A stretch of DNA of 64,000 bases, from contig NZ_NNRI01000012.1 of NCBI RefSeq assembly GCF_002270415.1, positions 124,001 to 188,000 of the forward strand, in the 5' to 3' direction. Shown one piece after another: positions 43,541 to 53,559 of this stretch. The stretch comes from Mesorhizobium sophorae (GTDB lineage: Bacteria > Pseudomonadota > Alphaproteobacteria > Rhizobiales > Rhizobiaceae). Made by a program: the position numbers and the translations under genes. Each line of letters opens with the position of its first letter. Within the stretch, counting starts at the first letter, position 1. The notes below the pieces were generated by a model. That model made no database searches. It worked only from the letters and a program-made list of their open reading frames with translations, and was not told where the DNA came from.

Positions 43541-44686
43541 TCATCCCATCGGCAGAGCGGGCCATCGCTCGGCGATCCTGCCGCCGGAAAACACCGCGAT
43601 CGATCCGAACTGCTGCAGCACGGCCTCGCTCTGCGTCGGGCGCAGGAACGCGTAGTCGCCGGGCCTTGCGGTCGCGTCGGCCGGCTGGCCCATGAATTGC
43701 TGGTTCGAGGACAGGCCGAGCAGGCCGTTCGTCTTTATTCCTGAGGGAAAGACCGGCTCGGCCATCCACTTGCCGCCATAGAGATAGCAGCCCTTGCGCG
43801 GAAACCGGCCGAGCGCCTGCAGCAGGCGGGTGACGGCCGGCGGGCCGGGCAGCTTCGGCTCGACCACTTTCAGGATCGGCGTCGCGATAAAGGCCGCCGG
43901 CTGGAAGCCTTCGAGGCCGGGCGTATCGAAATCGCTCGGCAGCACGAAGGCCGAGCCCATCGACACCTCGTTGGCGGCGCTGCGATGGTGTAGCAGCGCG
44001 GTCTTGCTGCCGCCGATGTTGAGGATACGGCGCTGGTCGGCGCCGAGGCATGCGACGAAGGCGGTGGCCCGTTCCGAAGCTTTCGCCAACGCCTTGGCCG
44101 GCCCGCCGAACAGGCCGGGGATGAGCGGCGCATGCGCCTCGTAAGCCATGACGCCTTCGCAATGCAGCCGTTGATGAGCCGGCAGCGCGCCTAATGCTTT
44201 CGACAAGGCCTGCGGGCTGGCAAAGCCGCCGCGATGCAGCCCGACATCGATCTCGAAGGCGATGCGCAGCTCGACGCCGAGTTCGTCCGCGAGTGCGCCA
44301 TACTCGGCCAGCCTCTCCTGGGTATCGATCAGCCAGCAGACACGCGACCAGTCGGCGTCCCCTTTCACCAGTGCCGCCCTTGCCGCTTCGACCGGCATCG
44401 GCTTGCCGTACAGTATGTCGGCGGCGGGATATGCTTTCAGCACGGCTTGCGTGATTGGTGGATGGAAGGTCATGAAGCGATTGGTGCCTAGGGCCTTGCC
44501 GATGTGCGACAGCAGCGGCAGGCAGGCGAGCGACTTGTCGACCAGCCGCACGGCAAGGCCGGCGTCAAGCCTCTCTTTCACCAGGGCAATGTTGCGGTCC
44601 AGCCGATCGCGATCGAGCAGCAGGCAGGGCTGGAAGATACCGGCTTGCTTCAACGCGTCCGAAAGAGCGACGAAATAGGCGCTCAT
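43541..44686 (-). CDS. DSD1-type PLP enzyme (D-threonine aldolase / D-serine dehydratase-like)
   Basis: A 381-residue fold-type III PLP enzyme. The N-terminal alanine-racemase-like barrel carries the PLP lysine in RLVDKSLACLPLL near residue 50; EIDVGLHRGGFASPQ and MAYEAHA follow; and a C-terminal beta domain has RPTQSEAVLQQFGSI, the metal-binding region of this group. Relatives act on D-threonine, D-serine or related D-3-hydroxy amino acids. Its ATG overlaps the stop of the flavin oxidase gene (TGA/ATG), so they should be coproduced. It is last in the three-gene unit. Confidence 0.86.
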   Translation of the reverse strand: MSAYFVALSDALKQAGIFQPCLLLDRDRLDRNIALVKERLDAGLAVRLVDKSLACLPLLSHIGKALGTNRFMTFHPPITQAVLKAYPAADILYGKPMPVEAARAALVKGDADWSRVCWLIDTQERLAEYGALADELGVELRIAFEIDVGLHRGGFASPQALSKALGALPAHQRLHCEGVMAYEAHAPLIPGLFGGPAKALAKASERATAFVACLGADQRRILNIGGSKTALLHHRSAANEVSMGSAFVLPSDFDTPGLEGFQPAAFIATPILKVVEPKLPGPPAVTRLLQALGRFPRKGCYLYGGKWMAEPVFPSGIKTNGLLGLSSNQQFMGQPADATARPGDYAFLRPTQSEAVLQQFGSIAVFSGGRIAERWPALPMG

Positions 44687-45963
44687 TGGTCGATGCCGAA
44701 CAGGCCGGCCATGTAGGGCGAGATGAGTCGGTTTTGCGGGTCGATGTCGCGGCGGACCGCCATGGCGTCGTCCCAGCGCGGATAGAGCTTTTTCAAGTCC
44801 GCCGCCTTCAGGCTGTGCATCTTGCCCCAATGCGGCCTGCCGCCATATTTGCGGAAGATCGGCTCGGCCGCCCGCATGAACGGCAGCGGATCGCTTGCCG
44901 CGTCATGGTGGATGGCGATCGAGCAGGTCAGCCTGTTGTGGAATGGCGAAAGCCAGAACTGATCCGGTGCGACGGAGCGAACCTCCATCGGAAAATAGAC
45001 CTCGGGAAAACGCTTCTCCGTCAGCTCGATGATCTCGGCCAGCGCCTTCGGCCCCTCCTCGAACGGCAGATGATATTCCATCTCGTTGAACTTGGTCTGC
45101 CGGTCGCTGGCATAGACGTTGAGCCAGTCCTGCACATAATCCTCGGCGGGCACTTTCGCGACGGCGCCGCGGATCAGCCGGCGGCGGAGCGACGGCAGCC
45201 AGGCGAGCCCGGTGCGCAGCCGGCGCAGCGTCCTTAACCCGCCCTCGTCATCCTCGGTCGGGCGCGCGGTGGTCTCCGCTGTGCTGAAATCGCTGGCGAT
45301 GAACTGCGCGTAGCCGGAAAACGGAATGTAGTAGAATTCGGCCGAACGATGCGCGGCCATCATCGTTTCGAAATCGTGCAGCATGTCGGCGATCGGCAGC
45401 ACCCATTTGCGGCGCCGCAGCCGGTAGGTCGCAATGTTGTTCAGCGTCACCTCGGTCATCACGCCGAAGGCGCCAAGTGCGACGCCGACGGCATGGATCA
45501 TCTGCTGATCCCCTGCCCGCTTGAAGTCGCGGAGTTTGCCAAGCCCGTCGACGATCTGCACCGTTTCAAGCTGCGTGTGGTAGGCACCGAGCGTCGGTCC
45601 AGAGCCATGCGTGGCGGTGCCGAGCGCGCCACCGATCGCCTGGCGGTCGATGTCGCCCATATTTGGCAGGCCCTGGCCGATGCCTTGCAGGATGTGCATG
45701 AGCGGGCCGAGCCGGGTCCCTGCCCGCACGCTTGCCTGATGTTTTTCGACGTTGTGCGAGACCAGCCCTTCCAGTCTCTCCAAGGACAGGATCGTGCCCT
45801 CGGATTTCACCAGCGGCGTAAAGGAATGGCCGGCTCCGACGACGCGGACCGGACCGGGTGCGGTGCGAACGAGATCACCGAGTTCGCCGGCGTCAGTTGG
45901 GGTGGCAATCAGCTGCGGTTCAGCGCTGACGTAGCCGGACCAGTTGCTCCAGGTTTTCGACAT
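44683..45963 (-). CDS. FAD-linked oxidase of the aldonolactone / alditol oxidase family
   Basis: A 426-residue flavoprotein of the VAO family. The N-terminal FAD-binding domain has VRVVGAGHSFTPLVKSEG, in which the histidine is the usual covalent or close FAD contact, and ALGTATHGSGPTLGA. The C-terminal domain shows the HWGKMHSLKAADL motif of D-arabinono-1,4-lactone and L-gulonolactone oxidases. It may oxidise a sugar lactone or polyol. It lies nine bases after the MFS gene on the same strand and overlaps the DSD1 gene. Confidence 0.88.
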   Translation of the reverse strand: MSKTWSNWSGYVSAEPQLIATPTDAGELGDLVRTAPGPVRVVGAGHSFTPLVKSEGTILSLERLEGLVSHNVEKHQASVRAGTRLGPLMHILQGIGQGLPNMGDIDRQAIGGALGTATHGSGPTLGAYHTQLETVQIVDGLGKLRDFKRAGDQQMIHAVGVALGAFGVMTEVTLNNIATYRLRRRKWVLPIADMLHDFETMMAAHRSAEFYYIPFSGYAQFIASDFSTAETTARPTEDDEGGLRTLRRLRTGLAWLPSLRRRLIRGAVAKVPAEDYVQDWLNVYASDRQTKFNEMEYHLPFEEGPKALAEIIELTEKRFPEVYFPMEVRSVAPDQFWLSPFHNRLTCSIAIHHDAASDPLPFMRAAEPIFRKYGGRPHWGKMHSLKAADLKKLYPRWDDAMAVRRDIDPQNRLISPYMAGLFGIDQ

Positions 45964-45972
45964 GTTGCCTCC

Positions 45973-47160
45973 TCAGGCAACGGCGCGGCGACGCCGCGAC
46001 ACGAGGATGAACAGGCCGAGCAGCGCCGCGCTGGCAATGGCGCTGGTGGCGGCGAATTCCGGCACCGGGCAAAAATCCTTGCCGTCGATGAGCAGCGACG
46101 CCGCGACCGGCCCTATCGCCAGGCCAAAAAGCTGCGCCGCCGGCACGAGCAGCACGGCGGTGCGCGTCTCATCGGCGGTGATCGCCAGCCGGATCTGGTA
46201 AGGCACGATGAACAAGAGGATGAAGCCCATGATCAAGGCGGCAACCCAGAATGTGATGAGGTCAGGTCCGCTGGCGAGGACCAGGGAGCTGACAAACGCG
46301 ACGGCACCGATCGACGCGATGGCAAGGCGGTAGTCGATGCGCGCCTCGAACACGGTCGCCGTCATCGCACCCAGGACCTGAACCGCGAGGCTGGCCGAGA
46401 CGATCAGGCCAACGGTGCGGCCATCGATGCCGTATTGTGCGCCAAGCGGCTCCAGAAAGGCCCACACCGCGCCGAAGAACATGAAGTAGCAGAAGACCGA
46501 CAGCAGGGCGGTCATCGAAGGGACCGTCAGCACATTGGCCAGATTCTCTTCCTTGGGCAGATCGGCATAGTCAGTGGGAACGGTGAAGGCGACCGCCAGC
46601 GAGGCAACGCAGACGATGGCGAGAACGATGAAGCCGCCCGCCGACCCGGCTGCCGGGATGACATAGAGCGCCAGCAGCAGGGCAAGCGCGCATTGCGCCA
46701 GCGTTTGCATGGTGACGAAATAGCCACCGATGCGCTCGGCCCGCCGTGAGCGGGCAATGAGTTCGGTGGCGACCGCCACCAGGCCGCCCTCGGCCAGCCC
46801 GGCCAGGGCGCGAACCGCAATCAGCATGTTGGCGCCGGCGGCATAGGCCGTCCAAACATTCGCCAGCGCCAGCAGGAGCAGAAGGGCCGCACTTTTCCAG
46901 CGCATATTGTGGGCCGAAAGCAGCATCGCCACGATTGCCGAGCCGATGGCAATGGCGATCATCTCGGCGGTGGCGACCAGCGCCAGCTCATCGCCGCTGA
47001 CATGGCCCTCGGTGAAAAGGGCGCCGAGCAGCACCGGTTGCAGTCCGAGGATGAGCAGGCCGACCGAACCGATCCACAGCGCCGAGGCAAGCTGCCTGCC
47101 GGTCGGATTGCCGACCAGCCAGTCGCCGCTTCCGGGGTGCCCGGTATCTGTCGAAGTCAA
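45973..47160 (-). CDS. MFS transporter
   Basis: A 395-residue 12-helix carrier of the major facilitator superfamily. Family marks include ALAGLAEGGLVAVATELIARSRRAERIGGYF and the second-half repeat. The specificity is unknown. It is the first gene of the MFS - flavin oxidase - PLP enzyme unit and is divergent from a TetR gene. A clear operator palindrome in the 124-base divergent region suggests that the repressor controls this operon. It probably imports the unit's substrate or exports its product. Confidence 0.87.
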   Translation of the reverse strand: MTSTDTGHPGSGDWLVGNPTGRQLASALWIGSVGLLILGLQPVLLGALFTEGHVSGDELALVATAEMIAIAIGSAIVAMLLSAHNMRWKSAALLLLLALANVWTAYAAGANMLIAVRALAGLAEGGLVAVATELIARSRRAERIGGYFVTMQTLAQCALALLLALYVIPAAGSAGGFIVLAIVCVASLAVAFTVPTDYADLPKEENLANVLTVPSMTALLSVFCYFMFFGAVWAFLEPLGAQYGIDGRTVGLIVSASLAVQVLGAMTATVFEARIDYRLAIASIGAVAFVSSLVLASGPDLITFWVAALIMGFILLFIVPYQIRLAITADETRTAVLLVPAAQLFGLAIGPVAASLLIDGKDFCPVPEFAATSAIASAALLGLFILVSRRRRAVA

Positions 47161-47197
47161 AGGCGCCTCCCAACGTCCTTGCCGCGCGGCAAAAAAA

Positions 47198-47212
47198 CTG
47201 ACAATCTGTCAG
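47198..47212. promoter_or_regulatory. TetR operator in the MFS/tetR divergent region
   Basis: Perfect palindrome CTGACA-ATC-TGTCAG, about 38 bases before the MFS start and 70 before the regulator start. It lies in an otherwise AT-rich stretch. It is the obvious candidate site for the adjacent TetR protein. Confidence 0.65.
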
Positions 47213-47284
47213 CATTTCAGAAGCTGATACTTGATCATATTTTTTGTCAATCAGAATTTGGAAACTCGTGCGAAAGACCCGTGC

Positions 47285-47911
47285 ATGATGGAAGCAACGC
47301 GAACAGCCACCGAACCCAGGCGCAAACCCAAGCAGGAGCGCAGCCGCGAGCGCATCGACGCGATCCTGTCGACAACCATGCGGCTGATCGGCGAAAAGGG
47401 CATCGACGCCGTGACCATGAAGGAGGTCGGCATGCTGGCGGGCGGACCGATCGCCACCGTCTACCATTACTTTCCCAACAAGTCGGCGATCCTGGCAATG
47501 CTCTACGAGCGGTTTTCCGAGGTCAGCCGCACGCGGCTGACAGCGATCATCAGCGACATCCGCGAGGCCAAGGACGTGATCGTGGCGGCTGACCGGCTGC
47601 TTGACGACTATCACAGCCGTGTCGCCGGCGATCCGGCCATCCAGGATTTGCAGAACGCCATCCAGGCCGACAAGGCGCTCAAGAATCTCGACATCGCCGA
47701 AACCCGGCATCAAGCCAAGATGTTCTGCGACCGCGTCAGTCCCCTGCTCGCCCCCGAGAAGCGCGAGCAGTTCGAACGCATCGTTCTGCTGATCTTCCAG
47801 CTAGCCGGTGGTGTGGTGCGCTTGGCGCTTGCCGAGGGCGAAGCGGAAAGTCGGCAAACCATCGAGGATTACCGGTCGATCATCCACACTCAGTTGCGGC
47901 TCTTTCTCTAG
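47285..47911 (+). CDS. TetR/AcrR family repressor
   Basis: A 208-residue regulator. The N-terminal helix-turn-helix reads GIDAVTMKEVGMLAGGPIATVYHYFPNKSAI, standard for TetR. The C-terminal helical ligand domain is without recognisable specificity. I chose ATG 47285 (MMEATRTATEP); the frame extends to a TTG at 47231 with no ribosome-binding site. It is transcribed away from the MFS operon, and an inverted repeat between the two makes it the likely local regulator. Confidence 0.9.
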   Translation: MMEATRTATEPRRKPKQERSRERIDAILSTTMRLIGEKGIDAVTMKEVGMLAGGPIATVYHYFPNKSAILAMLYERFSEVSRTRLTAIISDIREAKDVIVAADRLLDDYHSRVAGDPAIQDLQNAIQADKALKNLDIAETRHQAKMFCDRVSPLLAPEKREQFERIVLLIFQLAGGVVRLALAEGEAESRQTIEDYRSIIHTQLRLFL

Positions 47912-47957
47912 CCGCCGCCTCATGCGAATTTCGCGTGTTTCGACAGCGTGTCGCGCC

Positions 47958-47986
47958 TTGACTCTGGCAGGCCGGCGGCCTATTTC
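47958..47986 (+). promoter_or_regulatory. groESL promoter (housekeeping / sigma-32-like)
   Basis: TTGACT (47958-47963) and TATTTC (47981-47986) are 17 bases apart, so a housekeeping promoter fits. The same region also reads CCTTGAC and GGCCTATTT, close to the alphaproteobacterial heat-shock (RpoH) pattern. The CIRCE element begins ten bases downstream. Confidence 0.6.
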
Positions 47987-47995
47987 AGCGCCACG

Positions 47996-48022
47996 TTAGC
48001 ACTCGCCATTGGTGAGTGCTAA
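47996..48022 (+). promoter_or_regulatory. CIRCE element (HrcA operator)
   Basis: A perfect CIRCE inverted repeat, TTAGCACTC - 9 bases - GAGTGCTAA. The HrcA repressor binds this sequence and releases it on heat shock. It lies 62 bases before the groES start. Confidence 0.96.
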
Positions 48023-48084
48023 CCATATGTCCGGCGTCGCCGGACGGAGGAACTGTTCTCACCGTTCTCATCGAGGAAGAAAAA

Positions 48085-48381
48085 ATGGCAAAGTCGAAGT
48101 TCCGCCCGCTTCATGACCGCGTGGTCGTTCGCCGGGTCGAATCCGAATCCAAGACCGCCGGCGGGATCATCATCCCCGATACGGCAAAGGAAAAGCCGCA
48201 GGAAGGCGAGATCATCGCTGTCGGCTCCGGCGCTCGTGACGAAGCCGGCAAGCTTGTCCCGCTGGACGTCAAGGCCGGCGACCGCATCCTGTTCGGCAAG
48301 TGGTCGGGCACCGAAGTCAAGCTCAATGGCGAAGACCTTCTGATCATGAAGGAATCCGACATCATGGGCATCATCGGCTGA
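48085..48381 (+). CDS. groES: Co-chaperonin GroES
   Basis: A 98-residue heptameric lid of the GroEL chamber. Recognisable by FRPLHDRVVVRRVESESKTAGG, the mobile loop GGIIIPDTAKEKPQ, and the roof region KAGDRILFGKWSGTEVK. The start at 48085 has GAGGAAGA upstream. It is controlled by CIRCE and is followed by groEL after 62 bases. Confidence 0.99.
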   Translation: MAKSKFRPLHDRVVVRRVESESKTAGGIIIPDTAKEKPQEGEIIAVGSGARDEAGKLVPLDVKAGDRILFGKWSGTEVKLNGEDLLIMKESDIMGIIG

Positions 48382-48443
48382 TATCAGCACTTTCCGTCAA
48401 CTGAATTCCCGGGCTCAATCCAAGCCCTTGCCAGGAGTTAAAA

Positions 48444-50099
<1,656 letters not shown>

Positions 50100-50127
50100 T
50101 CCAGCCCCTATCAGCCTTCAGATACGG

Positions 50128-50156
50128 AAAGGGCGCCGAAAGGCGCCCTTTCTGTT
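50128..50156 (+). terminator. Intrinsic terminator of groESL
   Basis: Perfect 10-base arms AAAGGGCGCC and GGCGCCCTTT with a GAAA loop at 50128-50151, followed by CTGTTT. It lies 29 bases after the groEL stop. Confidence 0.9.
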
Positions 50157-50191
50157 TACGTGTACCTTAAATCGTCGCGCCTGACCGGCCC

Positions 50192-50800
50192 TCAGACGGC
50201 GGCATCGGCGCGTCGCCGTGCCTCTCCAGCCAGCACCGCGCCTTCAATCAGTGCCGCGACTTCGTCGGCGACCGCCTGCAACGGGGCGCGGTCGCGGGTG
50301 GCGCGCGCGATCACCATCAGCCCTTCCAGCGACGATTCGACCAGCAGCGCCAAAGCATGGGCGCGGCGCTCGGGCACCCCTGCCCTGACGAAGGCCTCTC
50401 GCAGCAAGCCGATCCATTGCTCGAAGGCCGATCGGCACAATTCGGCCAGCTCCGGCACATCGGTCGGCGAATCCAGCACCACGGGTGCGATCGGGCAGCC
50501 GAGCGTGAATTGGTTCTCCTCGAGCATGTGTCCGACCTCCTGGTAGATGTGGTGGACGGCCACTGCCGGATCCTGCTCGGCGGCCAATGCCGCGCCCAGC
50601 CTTTGCGTCACCTTGTCGACGCTGTCACGCGTCACCTCGATGACCAGTTGGTCCTTGCCGCCGGGAAAGTGGAAGTAGAGCGAGCCGCGCGGCGCACCGC
50701 TGGCGCTCAAAATGTCGTTGAGCGAGGTGCCGTGATAGCCGCGTTGCCTGAGCAGCAGTGCCGTCGTCTCGAGTATGCGGGTGCGGGTGTCGTTGGCCAT
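50192..50800 (-). CDS. TetR/AcrR family repressor (LmrA/YxaF-like)
   Basis: A 202-residue regulator. The helix-turn-helix is GYHGTSLNDILSASGAPRGSLYFHFPGGKDQL, a pattern of the LmrA/YxaF group of TetR proteins, which sense flavonoids, drugs or electrophiles. The C-terminal domain is of the same group (TLGCPIAPVVLDSP). ATG 50800 has AGAGG upstream. It is divergent from the reductase gene, and a tandem palindrome between them contains three TCTACATA-type half-sites. Confidence 0.92.
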   Translation of the reverse strand: MANDTRTRILETTALLLRQRGYHGTSLNDILSASGAPRGSLYFHFPGGKDQLVIEVTRDSVDKVTQRLGAALAAEQDPAVAVHHIYQEVGHMLEENQFTLGCPIAPVVLDSPTDVPELAELCRSAFEQWIGLLREAFVRAGVPERRAHALALLVESSLEGLMVIARATRDRAPLQAVADEVAALIEGAVLAGEARRRADAAV

Positions 50801-50855
50801 GTCAACCTCTGTCAGTAGCAATCATTATAGGCCTTGCATCAAATATGACAATCGG

Positions 50856-50885
50856 TCTACATAATATGTAGATCAGTCTACATAT
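50856..50885. promoter_or_regulatory. Overlapping TetR operator palindromes
   Basis: Two perfect palindromes overlap: TCTACATA-A-TATGTAGA (50856-50872) and ATATGTAGA-TCAG-TCTACATAT (50864-50885). Three half-sites thus occur in 30 bases. They lie 14-43 bases before the reductase start, where a bound repressor would block initiation of that operon. Confidence 0.8.
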
Positions 50886-50898
50886 TTGGAAGGTCGAC

Positions 50899-51909
50899 AT
50901 GAACACCTATCGTCTTGAAGGATCCGGCGGGACGGCATGCCTGGTGATGCGCGACGAAGCGCGCCCGGAGCCGAAACCGCATGAGATCGTGGTGCGCGTT
51001 CGCGCCACCTCGCTCAACCGACGCGACACGATGATCCTCAACGGCACCTATCCGCTGACGCCGCGCCAGGGCGTCGTTCCCCTGAGCGACGGGGCTGGCG
51101 AGATCGTCGCCATCGGCGATGCCGTCACCCGCTTTGCCGTTGGCGATCGCGTCACCGGCAGTTATTTCGCCCGCTGGGTCGACGGCCGTATCAACGCCGG
51201 GCTCATCGACCAGCTCGGCTGCACGCTGGACGGCATGTTGGCCGAATATGCCGTTCTCGACGAGCAATGGGCTGTGCGCCTGCCCGATCATCTTGACTGG
51301 CATGAAGCAGCAACGCTGACCTGCGCCGGCCTGACCGCCTGGAATGCGGTGACCGGCGCCGGAATTCCGAAGCCTGGCCAGTGGGTTCTGGTCATCGGCT
51401 CGGGCGGCGTCTCGCTGTTTGCGCTGCAGTTCGCCAAGCTGCTCGGCTGCCGCGTCGTCGCCGTCACCTCACGTGGCGAGAAGGCCGAGAGGCTGCGGAT
51501 GCTGGGCGCCGACCTTGTGATCTCGACTTCGGAGATGCCCGAATGGGGTGCGACTGTCCGCGACCAGACAGGCGGCATCGACCTCGTTGTCGAAACCGGC
51601 GGCCCTGCGACATTCGCGCAATCGCTGATCGCCAGCACGCTCTACGGGCACATCGTGCTGCTGACGCTGCAGGACCAGCAAGGCAGGTCAATCGAGATGC
51701 CGGCAGCGCTCTACCAGCGCAGCCTCGCTACCATCAGCCGCCTGTTCGTCGGCAGCCGGACCAATCTCGAAGCCATGCTGCGCGCTGTCTCCCATCACCG
51801 GCTGCGGCCCGTCATCGACAAGGTCTTTGCCTTCACCGAAGCCGGTGATGCGTACCGCTATTTCCAGCAGGGCGACGTCTTCGGAAAAGTGGTCGTCGAC
51901 GGCGCCTGA
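50899..51909 (+). CDS. NAD(P)-dependent medium-chain reductase, zinc-free quinone-reductase type
   Basis: A 336-residue MDR superfamily enzyme. The N-terminal GroES-like fold has VRVRATSLNRRDTMILNGTYPLTP, and the Rossmann domain has VLVIGSGGVSLFALQFAKLLG and VVAVTSRGEKAERLRMLGAD. The structural-zinc cysteines of alcohol dehydrogenases are absent, so quinones, enals or similar are likely substrates. It is first in an operon with an OsmC gene (frameshifted) and a SnoaL-like protein, all under the divergent TetR. This makes reactive-compound detoxification likely. Confidence 0.92.
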   Translation: MNTYRLEGSGGTACLVMRDEARPEPKPHEIVVRVRATSLNRRDTMILNGTYPLTPRQGVVPLSDGAGEIVAIGDAVTRFAVGDRVTGSYFARWVDGRINAGLIDQLGCTLDGMLAEYAVLDEQWAVRLPDHLDWHEAATLTCAGLTAWNAVTGAGIPKPGQWVLVIGSGGVSLFALQFAKLLGCRVVAVTSRGEKAERLRMLGADLVISTSEMPEWGATVRDQTGGIDLVVETGGPATFAQSLIASTLYGHIVLLTLQDQQGRSIEMPAALYQRSLATISRLFVGSRTNLEAMLRAVSHHRLRPVIDKVFAFTEAGDAYRYFQQGDVFGKVVVDGA

Positions 51910-51943
51910 CCCATGCATTTCTCGGAACCAGGGAGTGCAGACA

Positions 51944-52385
51944 ATGACAATTCGTGAAGCTTCGGCCGAGTGGCAAGGCACGCTGAAGGAAGGCTCAGGA
52001 CGTCGGCAGCGGTGTGTTCGAAGGCGCTTATTCCTTTCCGTCGCGTTTCGAAAACGGTCCGGGCACGAACCCGGAGGAACTGATCGCGGCAGCGCATGCG
52101 GGCTGCTTCTCGATGGCTTTGAGCGCCATACTGGGCGGCGCCAAGTACATCCCGACAAGCATCAACACGATCGCCAAGGTGCATCTCGGCGCAACCGCTG
52201 CCGGGCCGACGATCACCCGCATCGAAATTGAGACCCAAGCCGAGATCCCGGGCATTGCCCCGGACGAGTTCCAGAACCTAGCGGAAACGGCGAAAGCGGC
52301 ATGCCTTGTGTCGCGCGCCCTGGCCGGGGTGGCAACCATCACGCTCAAAGCCGAGCTCGTCGCGACCGCCGCCACGCAACAATGA
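51944..52385 (+). pseudogene. OsmC family peroxiredoxin gene with a frameshift
   Basis: The N-terminal part from ATG 51944 (MTIREASAEWQGTLKEGSG, with GGGAG eight bases upstream) is in one frame. The rest of the protein, from about 52003 (GVFEGAYSFPSRFENGPGTN onward) to 52385, is in another. One extra base, or two missing bases, near 51996-52004 separates them. The second part keeps the OsmC peroxidatic cysteine (AAHAGCFSMAL) and resolving cysteine (KAACLVSRAL). Intact it would be an Ohr/OsmC thiol peroxidase of about 145 residues. It is either a broken gene or an assembly error. It continues the operon with the reductase and the next gene. Confidence 0.85.
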
Positions 52386-52400
52386 AATCAGGAGGATGAT

Positions 52401-52787
52401 ATGAAACAGGACAGCATCGTGACCGTTCATCCGGACGAACATTCCAGGCAGACAGCTGAAATCATGCAGCGCTTCAACGACGTGTTCCAGCTGCATGATC
52501 CGTCGGCACTGCAAGGCCTGGTCGCCGAACACTGCGTGATCGAAAACACCGTCCCGGCACCGGACGGCGCCCGTCATGTCGGTCGGGAGGCGTGCGTCCA
52601 GCTGTGGTCGACGATCGCCACTCAGCCCGGCACGCGATTCGACCTTGAGGAGACATTCATTGCGGGCGAACGGGCGACGATCCGTTGGCGCTATTGGCTC
52701 GCCGATGGCAACTCCATCCGCGGCGTCAATCTGATGCGCGTCGAGGGCGGGCTGATCGTCGAAGCGATGGGGTACGTCAAGGGATAG
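52401..52787 (+). CDS. SnoaL-like / NTF2-family protein
   Basis: A 128-residue cone-shaped alpha+beta barrel protein of the SnoaL/NTF2 type. Recognisable by the N-terminal helix IMQRFNDVFQLHDPSALQGLVAEHCVIE and the strand DLEETFIAGERATIRWRYWL. Relatives are cyclases, isomerases or binding proteins without a common chemistry. It lies 15 bases after the OsmC gene and probably belongs to the same TetR-controlled transcript. The ATG has GGAGG upstream (AGGAGGATGAT). Confidence 0.85.
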   Translation: MKQDSIVTVHPDEHSRQTAEIMQRFNDVFQLHDPSALQGLVAEHCVIENTVPAPDGARHVGREACVQLWSTIATQPGTRFDLEETFIAGERATIRWRYWLADGNSIRGVNLMRVEGGLIVEAMGYVKG

Positions 52788-52807
52788 CCGCCCCTGACCG
52801 CTCGCCG

Positions 52808-53419
52808 CTACCGGTCTGCCAACGCCAGTTTTGCGCCGAGCATGACAAAGGCGCCGGCAAAGGTCCGGCGCATCCAGGTCAGCACCATTGGCCGAGACAC
52901 GACATGGCTGCGGATCGAGGCGGCGAAGATGCCGTAGCCGACGAAAACAACGAAGGTCAAAAGCATGAAGACGGAGCTGAGCTCCAGCATCTTCGACAGA
53001 GCATTGGGCTCGGTGGTGCTGACGAATTGCGGCAGGAAGGCGAAGAAGAAGATCGACAGCTTCGGATTGAGCACGTTGACGAGGACGCCGGTCGCAATCA
53101 CCTTGCCGGCGGAGCGCGGCGCCACATCCTGCTCGACGCTCAGGCCACCCTTCTCCTTCAGTGTGTTCCAGGCCATGTAGAGCAGATAGGCGACGCCGAG
53201 ATATTTCAGCGTCTCGAAGGCAACCGCGCTTGTGTGCAGCAGCGCCGCAAGGCCGGTGATGGCGGCTGCCATATGTGGAATGATGCCGAGCGTACAGCCG
53301 AAGGCGGCGATGATCGAGGCGCGTGCGCCGCGCGAAAGGCCGGCGCTCAGCGTGTAGAGAACACCGGTGCCGGGCGAAGCCACGACGATCAGTGACGTCA
53401 AAAGAAATTCGATGCTCAC
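52808..53419 (-). CDS. LysE/RhtB family amino acid exporter
   Basis: A 203-residue inner membrane protein. It has the family's first-helix motif LIVVASPGTGVLYTLSAGLSRG and the NVLNPKLSIFFFAFLPQF motif. The start is a GTG at 53419 with GGAGG eight bases upstream, since no ATG lies in the right place. It is the second LysE member in the window (the other is at 19262); the two are only distantly alike. The substrate is unknown. It converges on the SnoaL gene. Confidence 0.9.
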   Translation of the reverse strand: MSIEFLLTSLIVVASPGTGVLYTLSAGLSRGARASIIAAFGCTLGIIPHMAAAITGLAALLHTSAVAFETLKYLGVAYLLYMAWNTLKEKGGLSVEQDVAPRSAGKVIATGVLVNVLNPKLSIFFFAFLPQFVSTTEPNALSKMLELSSVFMLLTFVVFVGYGIFAASIRSHVVSRPMVLTWMRRTFAGAFVMLGAKLALADR

Positions 53420-53500
53420 GGTGGTTTCCTCCGGCGCCCTGCCCTGTTGCAGCGTAGCCAGCAAGGAGGTTGCACACAAGCCGCCGGCAGTCGTTGCCGG

Positions 53501-53546
53501 TGCATGTCGTCCAAAAGTGCGCACCGTTTTTTGCGACGACCTGCGC
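53501..53546. repeat. Dispersed rhizobial palindrome, copy 5 (degraded)
   Basis: TGCATGTCGT, then CCAAAAGTG, and a right half with TTTTTTGCGACGACCTGC. It matches the copy at 1821-1861 on the opposite strand, with several mismatches. It lies between LysE and the YkgJ gene. Confidence 0.6.
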
Positions 53547-53559
53547 GAAAAAAGGACCC

